Made by a program: the position numbers and the translations under genes. Below, in pieces: positions 1-6,510 of a DNA stretch of 8,413 nt (within the stretch, counting starts at the first letter, position 1; each line of letters starts with the position of its first letter). This DNA is from Acidimicrobiaceae bacterium. Its GTDB lineage: Bacteria > Actinomycetota > Acidimicrobiia > Acidimicrobiales > UBA10347. The notes below the pieces were generated by a model, which ran no database searches, was not told the origin of the DNA, and saw nothing but the letters and a program-made list of their open reading frames with translations. The DNA lies in NCBI GenBank assembly GCA_003485885.1, contig DNHM01000355.1, forward strand, positions 1 through 8,413, in the 5' to 3' direction.

Positions 1-24
1 GACGTGGCTGGCTGACGTGGCTGG
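1..24. repeat. Short 13-bp tandem repeat at the left edge
   Basis: GACGTGGCTGG occurs at 1-11 and again at 14-24, separated by CT, so the period is 13 bp. It lies downstream of the minus-strand YqgE gene, and the array may continue outside the window. I see no start codon, ribosome site or hairpin that would give it a function. It could be the end of a larger intergenic minisatellite. Confidence 0.5.
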
Positions 25-46
25 GGCTGCGATGGCTACCCCGAGG

Positions 47-76
47 TGTGTCAATTTTGGCTGTGTCAATTTTGGC
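47..76. repeat. Perfect 15-bp tandem duplication over the yqgE stop codon
   Basis: The unit TGTGTCAATTTTGGC occurs twice without a gap, at 47-61 and 62-76. The stop codon of the YqgE gene (minus strand, bases 68-66) lies in the right-hand copy, so the left-hand copy is untranslated. Read on the minus strand, each copy carries a TTGACA hexamer, identical to the -35 consensus of housekeeping promoters. No fitting -10 box follows within the window, so promoter activity for a gene further left is not supported. Confidence 0.75.
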
Positions 77-623
77 TTGGGTCGAGCGGTGCGTTCGCGA
101 ACCAACGGAGGTCGCCAGACTGCCGTCGCAGCACTTTTTCGTACAGCCCAGACGGGTCCGAAGACCACATGTCGCCGTCGTGAGATGCGACCGTGAACCA
201 GGCGCCGGCGCTCAGTTCAGTGTCGAGCTGATGTGCACCCCAACCGGCATAACCGCGAAAGATGCGTAGTCGATCGACATGTGCACCGGTGAGAGCAGGG
301 TCGTTTTCGAGGTCGACCGTGACCAAATCGGTCCCTGGAACTGGTTCGACATCTTCGGGTTGGGTTCCTACGGCTCGCCCGACGCCAATGAAGCCGTTCG
401 TCTCGACCGGGCCGCCGGAAAACACCAATCCGGGAGTGGTCGCCAGGTCTCCCCAGCGGGGGAGCAGCTCCTCGACTGGCAGCTCGCTGGGCCGGTTGAT
501 GATCACGCCAAGAGCGCCTTCGGTGTCATGATGAAGCATGTAGATGACCGACTGTTCAAAGTTGCCATCACCAATCGCTGGCGTTGCGATAAGAATCTTT
601 CCTGCAGTGCTCTTGAGTGCCAT
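66..623 (-). CDS. YqgE/AlgH family protein (DUF179)
   Basis: This 185-residue protein matches the usual length and motif order of the YqgE/AlgH family. The N-terminus (residues 7-47) has the family pattern GKILIATPAIGD, then NFEQSVIYMLHHD, EGALGVIINRPS. GGPV is at residues 71-73, and RIFRGYAGWGAHQLDTEL at 120-137 is the most conserved block. The family has a known fold but no agreed biochemical role. AlgH was named from alginate regulation in Pseudomonas, and that role should not be transferred here. No signal peptide or membrane segment is visible, so it is probably cytosolic. The ATG lies 11 bp after the serC stop on the same strand, which implies co-transcription. No Shine-Dalgarno sequence precedes it. 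The stop falls inside a 15-bp tandem duplication. Confidence 0.93.
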   Translation of the reverse strand: MALKSTAGKILIATPAIGDGNFEQSVIYMLHHDTEGALGVIINRPSELPVEELLPRWGDLATTPGLVFSGGPVETNGFIGVGRAVGTQPEDVEPVPGTDLVTVDLENDPALTGAHVDRLRIFRGYAGWGAHQLDTELSAGAWFTVASHDGDMWSSDPSGLYEKVLRRQSGDLRWFANAPLDPSQN

Positions 624-634
624 AGGTCAGTGCG

Positions 635-1762
635 CTACGCAAGCTCGCCGATGACGAAATCGATGCAGCTTGTCAACGCCTGAATGTCGCTGGGCTCGAT
701 CGCTGGGAATGCGGCCAAGCGCAACTGGTTGCGCCCAAGCTTGCGGTAACTGTCGGTGCCAACGATGCCGTTTGCGCTCAACACCGACGCGACGGTGTCA
801 GCATGCACAGCATCATCGAAGTCGATGGTTGCAACCACGCTGCTGCGCATCGAGAGGTCAGACACAAAAGGTGTCGCGAGCTCGTGGGCATCGGCCCAGT
901 CATAGATATGTGACGAGGATGTATCACACCGGCCGGCTGCGAATTCGAGCCCGCCGTTTTCGTTGAGCCACTCGACCATGTGCATGGTCATGAAGATGGT
1001 CGCCAGCGCGGGCGTGTTGTACGTCTGTTTCTTTCGAGAATTATCGAGTGCGGTTTTCAGGTCGAGTCCGGCCGGGATCCAACGGCTGCTGTCCGCAATG
1101 GCCTCGATCCGAGCGCTTGCCGCAGGTGAAGCAAGCGCGATGAACAGGCCGCCATCGCTCGCAAAACACTTCTGGGGTGAGAAGTAGTACAAGTCGGCCT
1201 GGTCAGGGGACCAGCGCAGGCCACCAGCCGCCGAGGTGGCATCAACACACATGAGTCCGCTGGCTCCCGCAGGACGGGCGACGTCCATGGCCACACCGGT
1301 CGAGGTCTCATTATGGGTGAAGCAGTAGGTGTCGATCGAGCTGTCGGCAACGAGCTCAGGATGGCTGCCGACCTCGGATTCGATCACCATAGGGTCGCTC
1401 AGGTGAGGCGTCTTTTGGGCTGCGGTGGCGAACTTTGAGCCGAACTCGCCAAAAGACAGGTGTTGGCTTTTCTGGTCGATGAAACCAAAGGTCAGCGAGT
1501 CCCACAAGATAGTTGCCCCACCGTTGCCGATGATGACGTCCCAGTCGGTGGGGAGCGAGAACAGCTGACGCATGCCATCTTGCATGCGTAGAACGACATC
1601 TTTGACGGCGTCTTTGCGATGGCTGGTGCCCATAAACGAGGTGCCAGAAGCGGCCAACGCGTCGACGGCCTCGGTCCGAACCTTGCTTGGGCCAGACCCA
1701 AATCGGCCATCGGTCGGCAGAAGGTTGGCAGGAATGGTGATGTTCGGAATCGTGTCGCTCAC
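635..1762 (-). CDS. serC: Phosphoserine aminotransferase, actinobacterial type
   Basis: This class V PLP aminotransferase converts 3-phosphohydroxypyruvate plus glutamate to O-phosphoserine plus 2-oxoglutarate, the second step of serine synthesis. Starting at the GTG at 1762-1760 gives 375 residues, close to the usual actinobacterial length. The N-terminal LPTDGRFGSGPSKVR (about 15-29) is typical of the actinobacterial subfamily. GTSHRK is at 45-50, GNGGAT at 79-84, HNETSTGV at 150-157 and the PLP-contacting Asp174 is in VDATSAAGG. The Schiff-base lysine is Lys198 in FSPQKCFASDGG, and YNTPAL is at 248-253. A longer form from the TTG at 1804 would add 14 residues (SWATVACPG...) that do not resemble the family. 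I prefer the GTG, although neither start has a Shine-Dalgarno sequence. It is the first gene of the minus-strand serC-yqgE unit and is divergent from an aspartate-type aminotransferase. Confidence 0.95.
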   Translation of the reverse strand: MSDTIPNITIPANLLPTDGRFGSGPSKVRTEAVDALAASGTSFMGTSHRKDAVKDVVLRMQDGMRQLFSLPTDWDVIIGNGGATILWDSLTFGFIDQKSQHLSFGEFGSKFATAAQKTPHLSDPMVIESEVGSHPELVADSSIDTYCFTHNETSTGVAMDVARPAGASGLMCVDATSAAGGLRWSPDQADLYYFSPQKCFASDGGLFIALASPAASARIEAIADSSRWIPAGLDLKTALDNSRKKQTYNTPALATIFMTMHMVEWLNENGGLEFAAGRCDTSSSHIYDWADAHELATPFVSDLSMRSSVVATIDFDDAVHADTVASVLSANGIVGTDSYRKLGRNQLRLAAFPAIEPSDIQALTSCIDFVIGELA

Positions 1763-1769
1763 GATGAGA

Positions 1770-1775
1770 AGTGTG
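1770..1775 (-). promoter_or_regulatory. Possible weak -10 element (CACACT) of serC
   Basis: CACACT ends 7 bases before the chosen GTG of serC. That is the spacing of a -10 box in a leaderless actinobacterial transcript, but the first base is C rather than the T of TAnnnT. The same hexamer lies 6 bases before the divergent GTG at 1884. No -35 element is recognisable. This is an inference from position and pairing only. Confidence 0.25.
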
Positions 1776-1809
1776 CCAGGGCAGGCCACTGTTGCCCAGG
1801 ACAAAGACT

Positions 1810-1822
1810 TGACGATTCGTCA
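1810..1822. promoter_or_regulatory. 13-bp perfect dyad, candidate operator between serC and the aminotransferase gene
   Basis: TGACGA-T-TCGTCA is a perfect inverted repeat with 6-bp arms and a single central base. It lies 48 bp upstream of the serC GTG and 62 bp upstream of the divergent GTG at 1884. This size and symmetry are typical of binding sites for dimeric regulators. The position could let one protein control both genes. I do not recognise the regulator. Confidence 0.5.
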
Positions 1823-1823
1823 C

Positions 1824-1842
1824 AGCCAGGAGAAACCTGGTT
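1824..1842. promoter_or_regulatory. Short inverted repeat (CCAGG-AGAAA-CCTGG) next to the dyad
   Basis: A 5-bp perfect stem, CCAGG (1826-1830) with CCTGG (1836-1840), encloses a 5-base loop. An outer G-T wobble pair and an A-T pair extend it to 7 bp. It begins 2 bp after the 13-bp dyad. It is too short and lacks a T-run for an intrinsic terminator, so a second operator half or a weak transcript hairpin is more likely. It could also be chance. Confidence 0.35.
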
Positions 1843-1871
1843 AAACGTTGGCTCTTCTGTAGGAACGCTGA

Positions 1872-1877
1872 CACACT
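1872..1877 (+). promoter_or_regulatory. Possible weak -10 element (CACACT) of the aminotransferase gene
   Basis: CACACT ends exactly 6 bases before the GTG at 1884, the spacing seen at the two better leaderless candidates near 7474 and 7612. It is identical to the hexamer before serC on the other strand. It departs from TAnnnT at its first base, and no clear -35 box or Shine-Dalgarno sequence is present. The short dyad CTGA-CACAC-TCAG (1868-1880) overlaps it. Confidence 0.25.
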
Positions 1878-1883
1878 CAGTGG

Positions 1884-3083
1884 GTGACTTCTGAACTCTC
1901 TCGCCGTGTCGGCGCCATCGCTCCATCAGCCACGCTCGCAGTCAGCGCAAAGGCCAAAGCCCTGAAGGCCGAGGGCAAGCCTGTGATCGGATTCGGCGCA
2001 GGTGAGCCCGACTTCTCGACCCCAGCACACATCGTCGAGGCGGCGGTCGAAGCGTGCCGTGTCCCAGCGAACCATAAATACTCGCCAACACCGGGGCTGC
2101 CAGCGCTGCGGGCGGCAATTGTGGCGAAGACCAAACGTGACTCGGGTTATGAGATTACCGCCGACCAGGTTGTCGTTACGAACGGGGGCAAGCAGGCGGT
2201 CTACAACGCTCTCGCTGCGTTGCTCAACCCGGGCGACGAGATGCTGCTTCCGGCTCCTTACTGGACGACCTACCCCGAACCAGTCCGCCTGGCTGGGGCA
2301 ACACCGGTTGAGCTGCAGACCTCGGCCGAGTCCGGCTTCCGGGTCACCGTTGAGCAGCTCGAAGCCGCTCGCACCGAAAACACCAAGGCGCTCATGTTTG
2401 TGTCGCCGTCAAACCCCACTGGTGCGGTGTATCGCAAGGAAGAGATCGAAGCGATTGGTCGTTGGGCTGTCGAACACGACATCTGGGTGTTGTGTGATGA
2501 GATCTATGAACACCTGGTGTACGGCGAGGCTGTGCACTATTCGATGCCGGTGCTGGTGCCTGAGCTTGCGGACCGCTGCATCATCTTGAACGGCGTTGCC
2601 AAGACCTATGCGATGACCGGGTGGCGTGTTGGCTGGATCATTGGCCCAGTAGCCTTGGCCAAGGCCGCGTCGACCCTGCAGTCGCATCAGACCTCAAACG
2701 TGTGCAACGTGGCCCAGGCCGCAGCGCTGGCAGCGGTCAGCGGCTCCCTCGATGCTGTGCACGAAATGCATGCAGCGTTCGACCGTCGTCGTCAGACGAT
2801 CCACACGATGCTCAATGAGATCTCAGGTGTGTCCTGTATTAACCCCGAAGGTGCCTTCTACGCGTTCCCTTCGTTCCACGATGTGCTCGGGCGCGAGATC
2901 GACGGTGTCACGCCAACGACAACCGCGGAACTGGCTGACCTCTTTCTTGAGAAGATCAATGTGGCCATCGTGCCGGGCGAAGCGTTTTCAGCCCCCGGCT
3001 ATGGACGTATGTCCTACGCGCTGTCCGACGAGGATCTGATCGAGGGTGTTACCCGTATGGCCGACCTCCTCGGCCGTAAGTAG
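1884..3083 (+). CDS. Pyridoxal phosphate-dependent aspartate aminotransferase (class I, AspB type)
   Basis: This 399-residue fold-type I aminotransferase probably transfers amino groups between aspartate and 2-oxoglutarate in the cytosol. Some relatives also accept prephenate, and that cannot be excluded. Visible motifs are [10 protein letters not shown] (38-47), [12 protein letters not shown] (65-76), the cofactor-stacking Tyr126 in PAPYW, and Asn177 in SPSNPTG. Asp205 in CDEIYE binds the PLP ring nitrogen, and Lys240 in [16 protein letters not shown] is the Schiff-base lysine. Arg375 in GRMSYAL should bind the substrate alpha-carboxylate. Length and motif order match the bacterial I-gamma (AspB/AspC) group. 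The GTG at 1884 gives the expected N-terminus ([15 protein letters not shown]). It is divergent from serC and is followed after 6 bp by an S9 peptidase gene, so it probably heads a three-gene unit. Exact substrate preference is not readable from the sequence. Confidence 0.93.
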   Translation: MTSELSRRVGAIAPSATLAVSAKAKALKAEGKPVIGFGAGEPDFSTPAHIVEAAVEACRVPANHKYSPTPGLPALRAAIVAKTKRDSGYEITADQVVVTNGGKQAVYNALAALLNPGDEMLLPAPYWTTYPEPVRLAGATPVELQTSAESGFRVTVEQLEAARTENTKALMFVSPSNPTGAVYRKEEIEAIGRWAVEHDIWVLCDEIYEHLVYGEAVHYSMPVLVPELADRCIILNGVAKTYAMTGWRVGWIIGPVALAKAASTLQSHQTSNVCNVAQAAALAAVSGSLDAVHEMHAAFDRRRQTIHTMLNEISGVSCINPEGAFYAFPSFHDVLGREIDGVTPTTTAELADLFLEKINVAIVPGEAFSAPGYGRMSYALSDEDLIEGVTRMADLLGRK

Positions 3084-3086
3084 GGA
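3082..3086 (+). promoter_or_regulatory. Shine-Dalgarno sequence of the S9 peptidase gene
   Basis: AGGGA overlaps the stop codon of the preceding aminotransferase gene and lies 3 bases before the ATG at 3090. It is the most convincing ribosome binding site in the window and supports this start and coupled translation, although the spacing is short. Confidence 0.5.
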
Positions 3087-3089
3087 CGA

Positions 3090-5015
3090 ATGTCAGACGC
3101 TGTCGAAGGCGAGCAGGGATACGGCAGCTGGCCGTCGCCCATCGAAGCAAAGGACCTTGTTGTTGGCGCCGCGGGCTTGAGTGAAGTCGTCACTGATGGC
3201 AACGATGTTTGGTTCAACGAGTCACGCCCAGAAGAAGGCGGTCGAGTCGCGATCATGCGATGGCGCAACGGTGAGATCACCGAGATTACGGCGCCGGATG
3301 CCGACGTGCGTACCCGGGTCCACGAATACGGCGGTGGTGCCTGGTGGGCTGCCGATGGCACCCTCTGGTATGTCGACGACACCGATCAACGGCTTCGCCG
3401 CCTCGACCCTGATGGCACACTTACTCTCCTGACCCCCGAGCCAGACGAGGCGCGTACCGTTCGATTTGCCGACGGCCGGGCCACGCCTGATAAGGCCTGG
3501 TATGTCTGTGTCCGCGAGACACACATCGCCGGCAGCCAGGAACCAGTGAACGATTTGGTTGCGGTCGCCGGTGATGGATCCGGCCAGGTAGCCGTGCTCA
3601 CGTCGGGCGCCGACTTCTATGGCTCGCCTCGGCTCTCGCCCGATGGTTCAAAGCTGGCGTGGGTGCAATGGAACCACCCGAACATGCCATGGGACGCAAC
3701 CGAGCTGTGGCTCGGTGAACGAGTCGACGGAGAACTGGCCGGAGCCCGTCAGGTCGGCGGACAACATGAGCCTGCGGCCGTGGTCTTTCCGGGATTCACC
3801 GCCGACGGCCGTCTGTGGGCAGTGAGTGATCACCACGAATGGTGGAATCTGTATGAGTTCTCAGACCCGAATTCATCGCCTGTGCCGCTCCTCGAAGGCT
3901 CCTTCGAGATCGCCACACCCGGATGGGTGTTTGGTCTCTCTCGCTGGATCGAGATTGATGGGCAAGCAGTCGTGGCCCGAACAGACCCCGGCGGCGACAC
4001 GTTGTTTGCGACATCCACGGGCGAAGAGTTAGATGCCTGGTCCGCAGTATCGGCGCTCGGACGACTCGGCGACGGCGTCGTCTTTATCGGGGCACGACAC
4101 CACGGTGAACCCGAGCTCATGCGGTGGACACCGGGCTCAGAGCCACAGGTACTTCGAGCTGCTCGTGACCTGGGCCTCGACCCGTCGTTTCTGCCGGCAC
4201 CTGAACACATCGTGTTCCCCACGACCGATGGCGAGGAAGCCCACGGCTGGTTCTACGCTCCGGCACATCCCCATGTCACGCCGCCCGCCGACGAACTTCC
4301 GCCGCTGCTGGTGTTGGCACATGGCGGGCCCACATCCCGGGCCCGTACCGAACTTCAGTTGAGCATCCGGTACTGGACGAGCCGGGGATTCGCCGTGGTC
4401 GACGTGGATTATCGCGGAAGCACCGGTTACGGCCGGACCTATCGGCATGCACTGAATGGTCGTTGGGGCGTAGCCGATGTCGATGATTGTGTCGCTGCAG
4501 CACTCCATCTGGGTGATGAACGACGTGTCGATAGCGCCCGAATCGTGATCAAAGGTGGCAGCGCTGGCGGGCTCACGGTGCTCGGAGCGCTCGCTGACAG
4601 CGATGTCTTCGCAGCTGGAGCGTCGCGTTATGGCGTGGCTGACCTGAGCGCACTTGCCAGAGACACTCACAAGTTCGAAGCGCGTTACTGCGACCGACTT
4701 GTTGCTCCGTGGCCCGAAGGCGAAGCGATCTATGCCGCCAGGTCACCCATCAACCGCACCGAGTCGTTGGAGACCCCGATGATCGTGCTGCAGGGCGACG
4801 CTGACCCTGTCGTACCGAAGAACCAGAGTGATGCGGTTGTTGCTGCGCTAGCAGCTAATGGCGTGCCCCACGCCTACCTGGTCTTCCCTGGCGTCGCCCA
4901 CGGGTTCCGGGATGCAGAGACAATCATCACCGCACTCGAAGCGGAGTTGTCCTTCTTCTGTCAGATACTTGGCATCGAACCGGCTGGAGATCTGCCGGAG
5001 CTCACGCTTTCATGA
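3090..5015 (+). CDS. S9 family peptidase (prolyl oligopeptidase / acylaminoacyl-peptidase type)
   Basis: This 641-residue serine peptidase has the two-domain layout of family S9. Residues about 1-380 form a WD-like beta-propeller (RVHEYGGGAWW, SPDGSKLAWVQWNHPNMPWD). Residues about 390-635 form the alpha/beta-hydrolase domain. The catalytic triad can be placed as Ser491 in GGSAGG, Asp572 in QGDADPVVP and His604 in GVAHGFR. HGGP at 411-414 should contribute to the oxyanion hole. YRGSTGYGRTYR is another family hallmark. Such enzymes cleave short peptides, as dipeptidyl, acylaminoacyl or oligo-peptidases, and the exact specificity cannot be read. No signal peptide is evident, so it is probably cytosolic and used in peptide turnover. 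It starts 6 bp after the aminotransferase stop, and its own stop overlaps the next start (ATGA), which implies one transcript. Confidence 0.93.
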   Translation: MSDAVEGEQGYGSWPSPIEAKDLVVGAAGLSEVVTDGNDVWFNESRPEEGGRVAIMRWRNGEITEITAPDADVRTRVHEYGGGAWWAADGTLWYVDDTDQRLRRLDPDGTLTLLTPEPDEARTVRFADGRATPDKAWYVCVRETHIAGSQEPVNDLVAVAGDGSGQVAVLTSGADFYGSPRLSPDGSKLAWVQWNHPNMPWDATELWLGERVDGELAGARQVGGQHEPAAVVFPGFTADGRLWAVSDHHEWWNLYEFSDPNSSPVPLLEGSFEIATPGWVFGLSRWIEIDGQAVVARTDPGGDTLFATSTGEELDAWSAVSALGRLGDGVVFIGARHHGEPELMRWTPGSEPQVLRAARDLGLDPSFLPAPEHIVFPTTDGEEAHGWFYAPAHPHVTPPADELPPLLVLAHGGPTSRARTELQLSIRYWTSRGFAVVDVDYRGSTGYGRTYRHALNGRWGVADVDDCVAAALHLGDERRVDSARIVIKGGSAGGLTVLGALADSDVFAAGASRYGVADLSALARDTHKFEARYCDRLVAPWPEGEAIYAARSPINRTESLETPMIVLQGDADPVVPKNQSDAVVAALAANGVPHAYLVFPGVAHGFRDAETIITALEAELSFFCQILGIEPAGDLPELTLS

Positions 5016-5671
5016 CCCCCACGACCAGAGCGCTCGTCTTCGACTTCGATGGCACGATTATTGACAGCGAAACACCGGTGTATGAATCGTGGGCCGAGAC
5101 GTTTCGTTTCGCTGGCGCAGAGCCGATTCCGCTTGAACGCTGGTTGCAAGACATTGGCAAGGCAGATGGACATGGGATCGACGTCCGAAGCGAGCTGTGT
5201 AACCAGATCGGGGTCGACGCCATCTCAGCCCAAGTCGAGACGTTCCGCAAGGACCTCTGCGGTGAGATGTTGCACTCGTTGCCGCTGCGCGATGGTGTGG
5301 AGCATTGGATTCTTGCCGCATCAGCGGCAGGGATTCCAATGGGTGTCGCGTCGAGTTCACCTACGAGTTGGGTCAGCGGCCATATCGAACGGCTCGGCCT
5401 GGCTGATCGTTTCACCACGCTGAGCTGCGCGGATCCTGGTATTCCAGGTAAGCCCGATCCAACGGTGTATCTCACCGCATGCGAGTCACTTGGCGTGGCG
5501 CCGAACGAAGCGCTGGCTATCGAAGATTCGACTCATGGCGTGGCGGCGGCGATCGCCGCTGGTATGCGATGTATCGCTGCCCCAGGGCCGATTACCAAGA
5601 CCATGAAATTCGGTCACGCATCCGTGTGCGTCGACTCGTTGAGCGAGCTCAATCCCGCAGACTGGCTCTAG
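5012..5671 (+). CDS. HAD superfamily (subfamily IA) phosphatase / beta-phosphoglucomutase-like hydrolase
   Basis: This 219-residue protein carries all four HAD motifs. Motif I is DFDGT at 11-15, with nucleophile Asp11 and acid/base Asp13. Motif II is VASSS, with Ser114. Motif III is Lys147 in GIPGKPDPTVYL, and motif IV is the Mg-binding EDSTHGV with Glu171 and Asp172. The helical segment between motif I and about residue 95 is a C1-type cap, placing it with phosphoglycolate phosphatases, beta-phosphoglucomutases and sugar-phosphate phosphatases. The substrate cannot be assigned. It lacks the DFDST/SerB-type context of classical phosphoserine phosphatases. Its ATG overlaps the stop of the S9 peptidase by 4 bp. 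GGAG 11 bases upstream is too far away to be a good ribosome site, so translational coupling is likely. Its stop lies 2 bp from that of the convergent gene. Confidence 0.92.
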   Translation: MTPTTRALVFDFDGTIIDSETPVYESWAETFRFAGAEPIPLERWLQDIGKADGHGIDVRSELCNQIGVDAISAQVETFRKDLCGEMLHSLPLRDGVEHWILAASAAGIPMGVASSSPTSWVSGHIERLGLADRFTTLSCADPGIPGKPDPTVYLTACESLGVAPNEALAIEDSTHGVAAAIAAGMRCIAAPGPITKTMKFGHASVCVDSLSELNPADWL

Positions 5672-5677
5672 CGCTAG
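5668..5677. other. 10-bp palindrome made by two converging stop codons
   Basis: CTAGCGCTAG is a perfect palindrome. It contains the TAG of the HAD gene (5669-5671) and, on the other strand, the TAG of the CPBP protease gene (5676-5674). No T-run or longer stem surrounds it, so it is not an intrinsic terminator. The two transcripts must overlap unless Rho or another mechanism stops them. Confidence 0.6.
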
Positions 5678-6498
5678 GCCAGATCAACCAGCGTGGCGAT
5701 CATCGCCAGGCTGTTGATCAATATGTGGGTGGCGATGGATGCCCCGATGCGCCCGGTGCGTAACCGGCCAGCGCCGATAGCCATGCCTAGGACGAAGAGC
5801 ACCGGGGTGCGGACAGGTTCGAGGTGGATCATGGCGAACAAGGCGCTGGTTGCGATCAGAATGGCCCACGGGTGCATGCCCCGTTTTTCGAGAGCGCTCC
5901 AAAAAAGTCCCCGGTAGACGAGCTCTTCGACGACGGGGATGAAGGTGGCGCCGAGGATCGCAAACAGGTAAAGCCAGACGGTGAGGCCATCATCGGCAGA
6001 GTCCTGAGCGACTTCGATCGCTGTTGCCGTCGGTGCCTCGCCAACGAGTTTGGTCACGAGGGTGGCCACGATGCCTGCTCCGAAGAGAGCGGCAAAGAAC
6101 AGGCCGATCCCCATACGAATGTCTGACCTGCAAACACGAAACTGGAAGTCGGCCGCAAGGCCGTGCCCCTTGGAGCGGCTGACCCTCAGCAGATGGGTCA
6201 CTAACAGAGCGTGCGGTCCTGCGACGCCGATGAGGAGCCACGGGCCGCGCAAGGAGTCATCACTTCCGATGATTGCGAAGATCGCCAACAACAAGGTGAC
6301 TGACCCAACGAAATAGATACCTAGCGAGACGAGCATGTCGCCGAGTCCCCAGGTGGTTCGCTCATGGTCGTAGGAATTGGTAACAATCCTCGGCGACGGC
6401 GATGACACGCGGTGAGATTGCGCTGGGGCAACCTGAGAACTGTCAGCTTGGATCGGCGGCGGTTGGACCCGTGGTCGTTCTGCCGGTGTTTCTGTCAT
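5674..6498 (-). CDS. CPBP family intramembrane glutamic endopeptidase (CAAX/Abi type)
   Basis: This 274-residue multi-pass membrane protein carries the CPBP motifs. EELVYR has Glu191, Glu192 and Arg196, FAMIH has His225, and HILIN has His258 and Asn262. Hydrophobic segments lie near 57-78, 84-104, 128-149, 171-189, 211-226, 231-248 and 251-272, with the motifs inside the last ones, as in the family. Relatives include Rce1 CAAX-prenyl proteases and bacterial proteins tied to bacteriocin self-immunity, but the bacterial substrate is usually unknown. The first 45 residues form a Pro/Gln/Ser-rich, probably disordered cytosolic tail. An alternative start at Met55 would remove the tail, but the ATG at 6498 lies 12 bp after the upstream gene and fits an operon. 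No Shine-Dalgarno sequence is seen. Its stop is 2 bp from that of the convergent HAD gene. Confidence 0.9.
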   Translation of the reverse strand: MTETPAERPRVQPPPIQADSSQVAPAQSHRVSSPSPRIVTNSYDHERTTWGLGDMLVSLGIYFVGSVTLLLAIFAIIGSDDSLRGPWLLIGVAGPHALLVTHLLRVSRSKGHGLAADFQFRVCRSDIRMGIGLFFAALFGAGIVATLVTKLVGEAPTATAIEVAQDSADDGLTVWLYLFAILGATFIPVVEELVYRGLFWSALEKRGMHPWAILIATSALFAMIHLEPVRTPVLFVLGMAIGAGRLRTGRIGASIATHILINSLAMIATLVDLA

Positions 6499-6510
6499 CG
6501 AGGTGGCTGC

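Noticed and set aside
49..69. Two TTGACA hexamers on the minus strand as promoter -35 boxes
   Set aside because: No TAnnnT box occurs 16-19 bp downstream of either within the window. The hexamers come from the 15-bp duplication and the yqgE stop context.
279..683. A 134-residue plus-strand open frame
   Set aside because: It is antisense to the YqgE gene and the end of serC and has no recognisable features.
1824..1842. The CCAGG/CCTGG hairpin as an intrinsic terminator
   Set aside because: The stem is only 5-7 bp, lacks a following T-run, and lies upstream of both divergent genes rather than downstream of any.
1809..1846. TTGACG at 1809-1814 with TTAAAC at 1841-1846 as a plus-strand promoter
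   Set aside because: The spacer would be 26 bp, far too long for a housekeeping promoter, and TTGACG is largely part of the 13-bp dyad.
1356..1874. A 172-residue minus-strand open frame overlapping the serC start
   Set aside because: It is an out-of-frame reading of the serC N-terminal half, rich in Arg, Trp and His with no domain. Accepting it would break serC.
4137..4670. A 177-residue minus-strand open frame
   Set aside because: It is antisense to the catalytic domain of the S9 peptidase and shows no family motif. Codon constraint on the sense strand explains the open frame.
5674..6498. The CPBP protease gene as an abortive-infection or bacteriocin immunity system
   Set aside because: The family includes such proteins, but there are no bacteriocin, toxin or defence genes nearby. 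The neighbours are housekeeping-type enzymes, so no defence role is supported.
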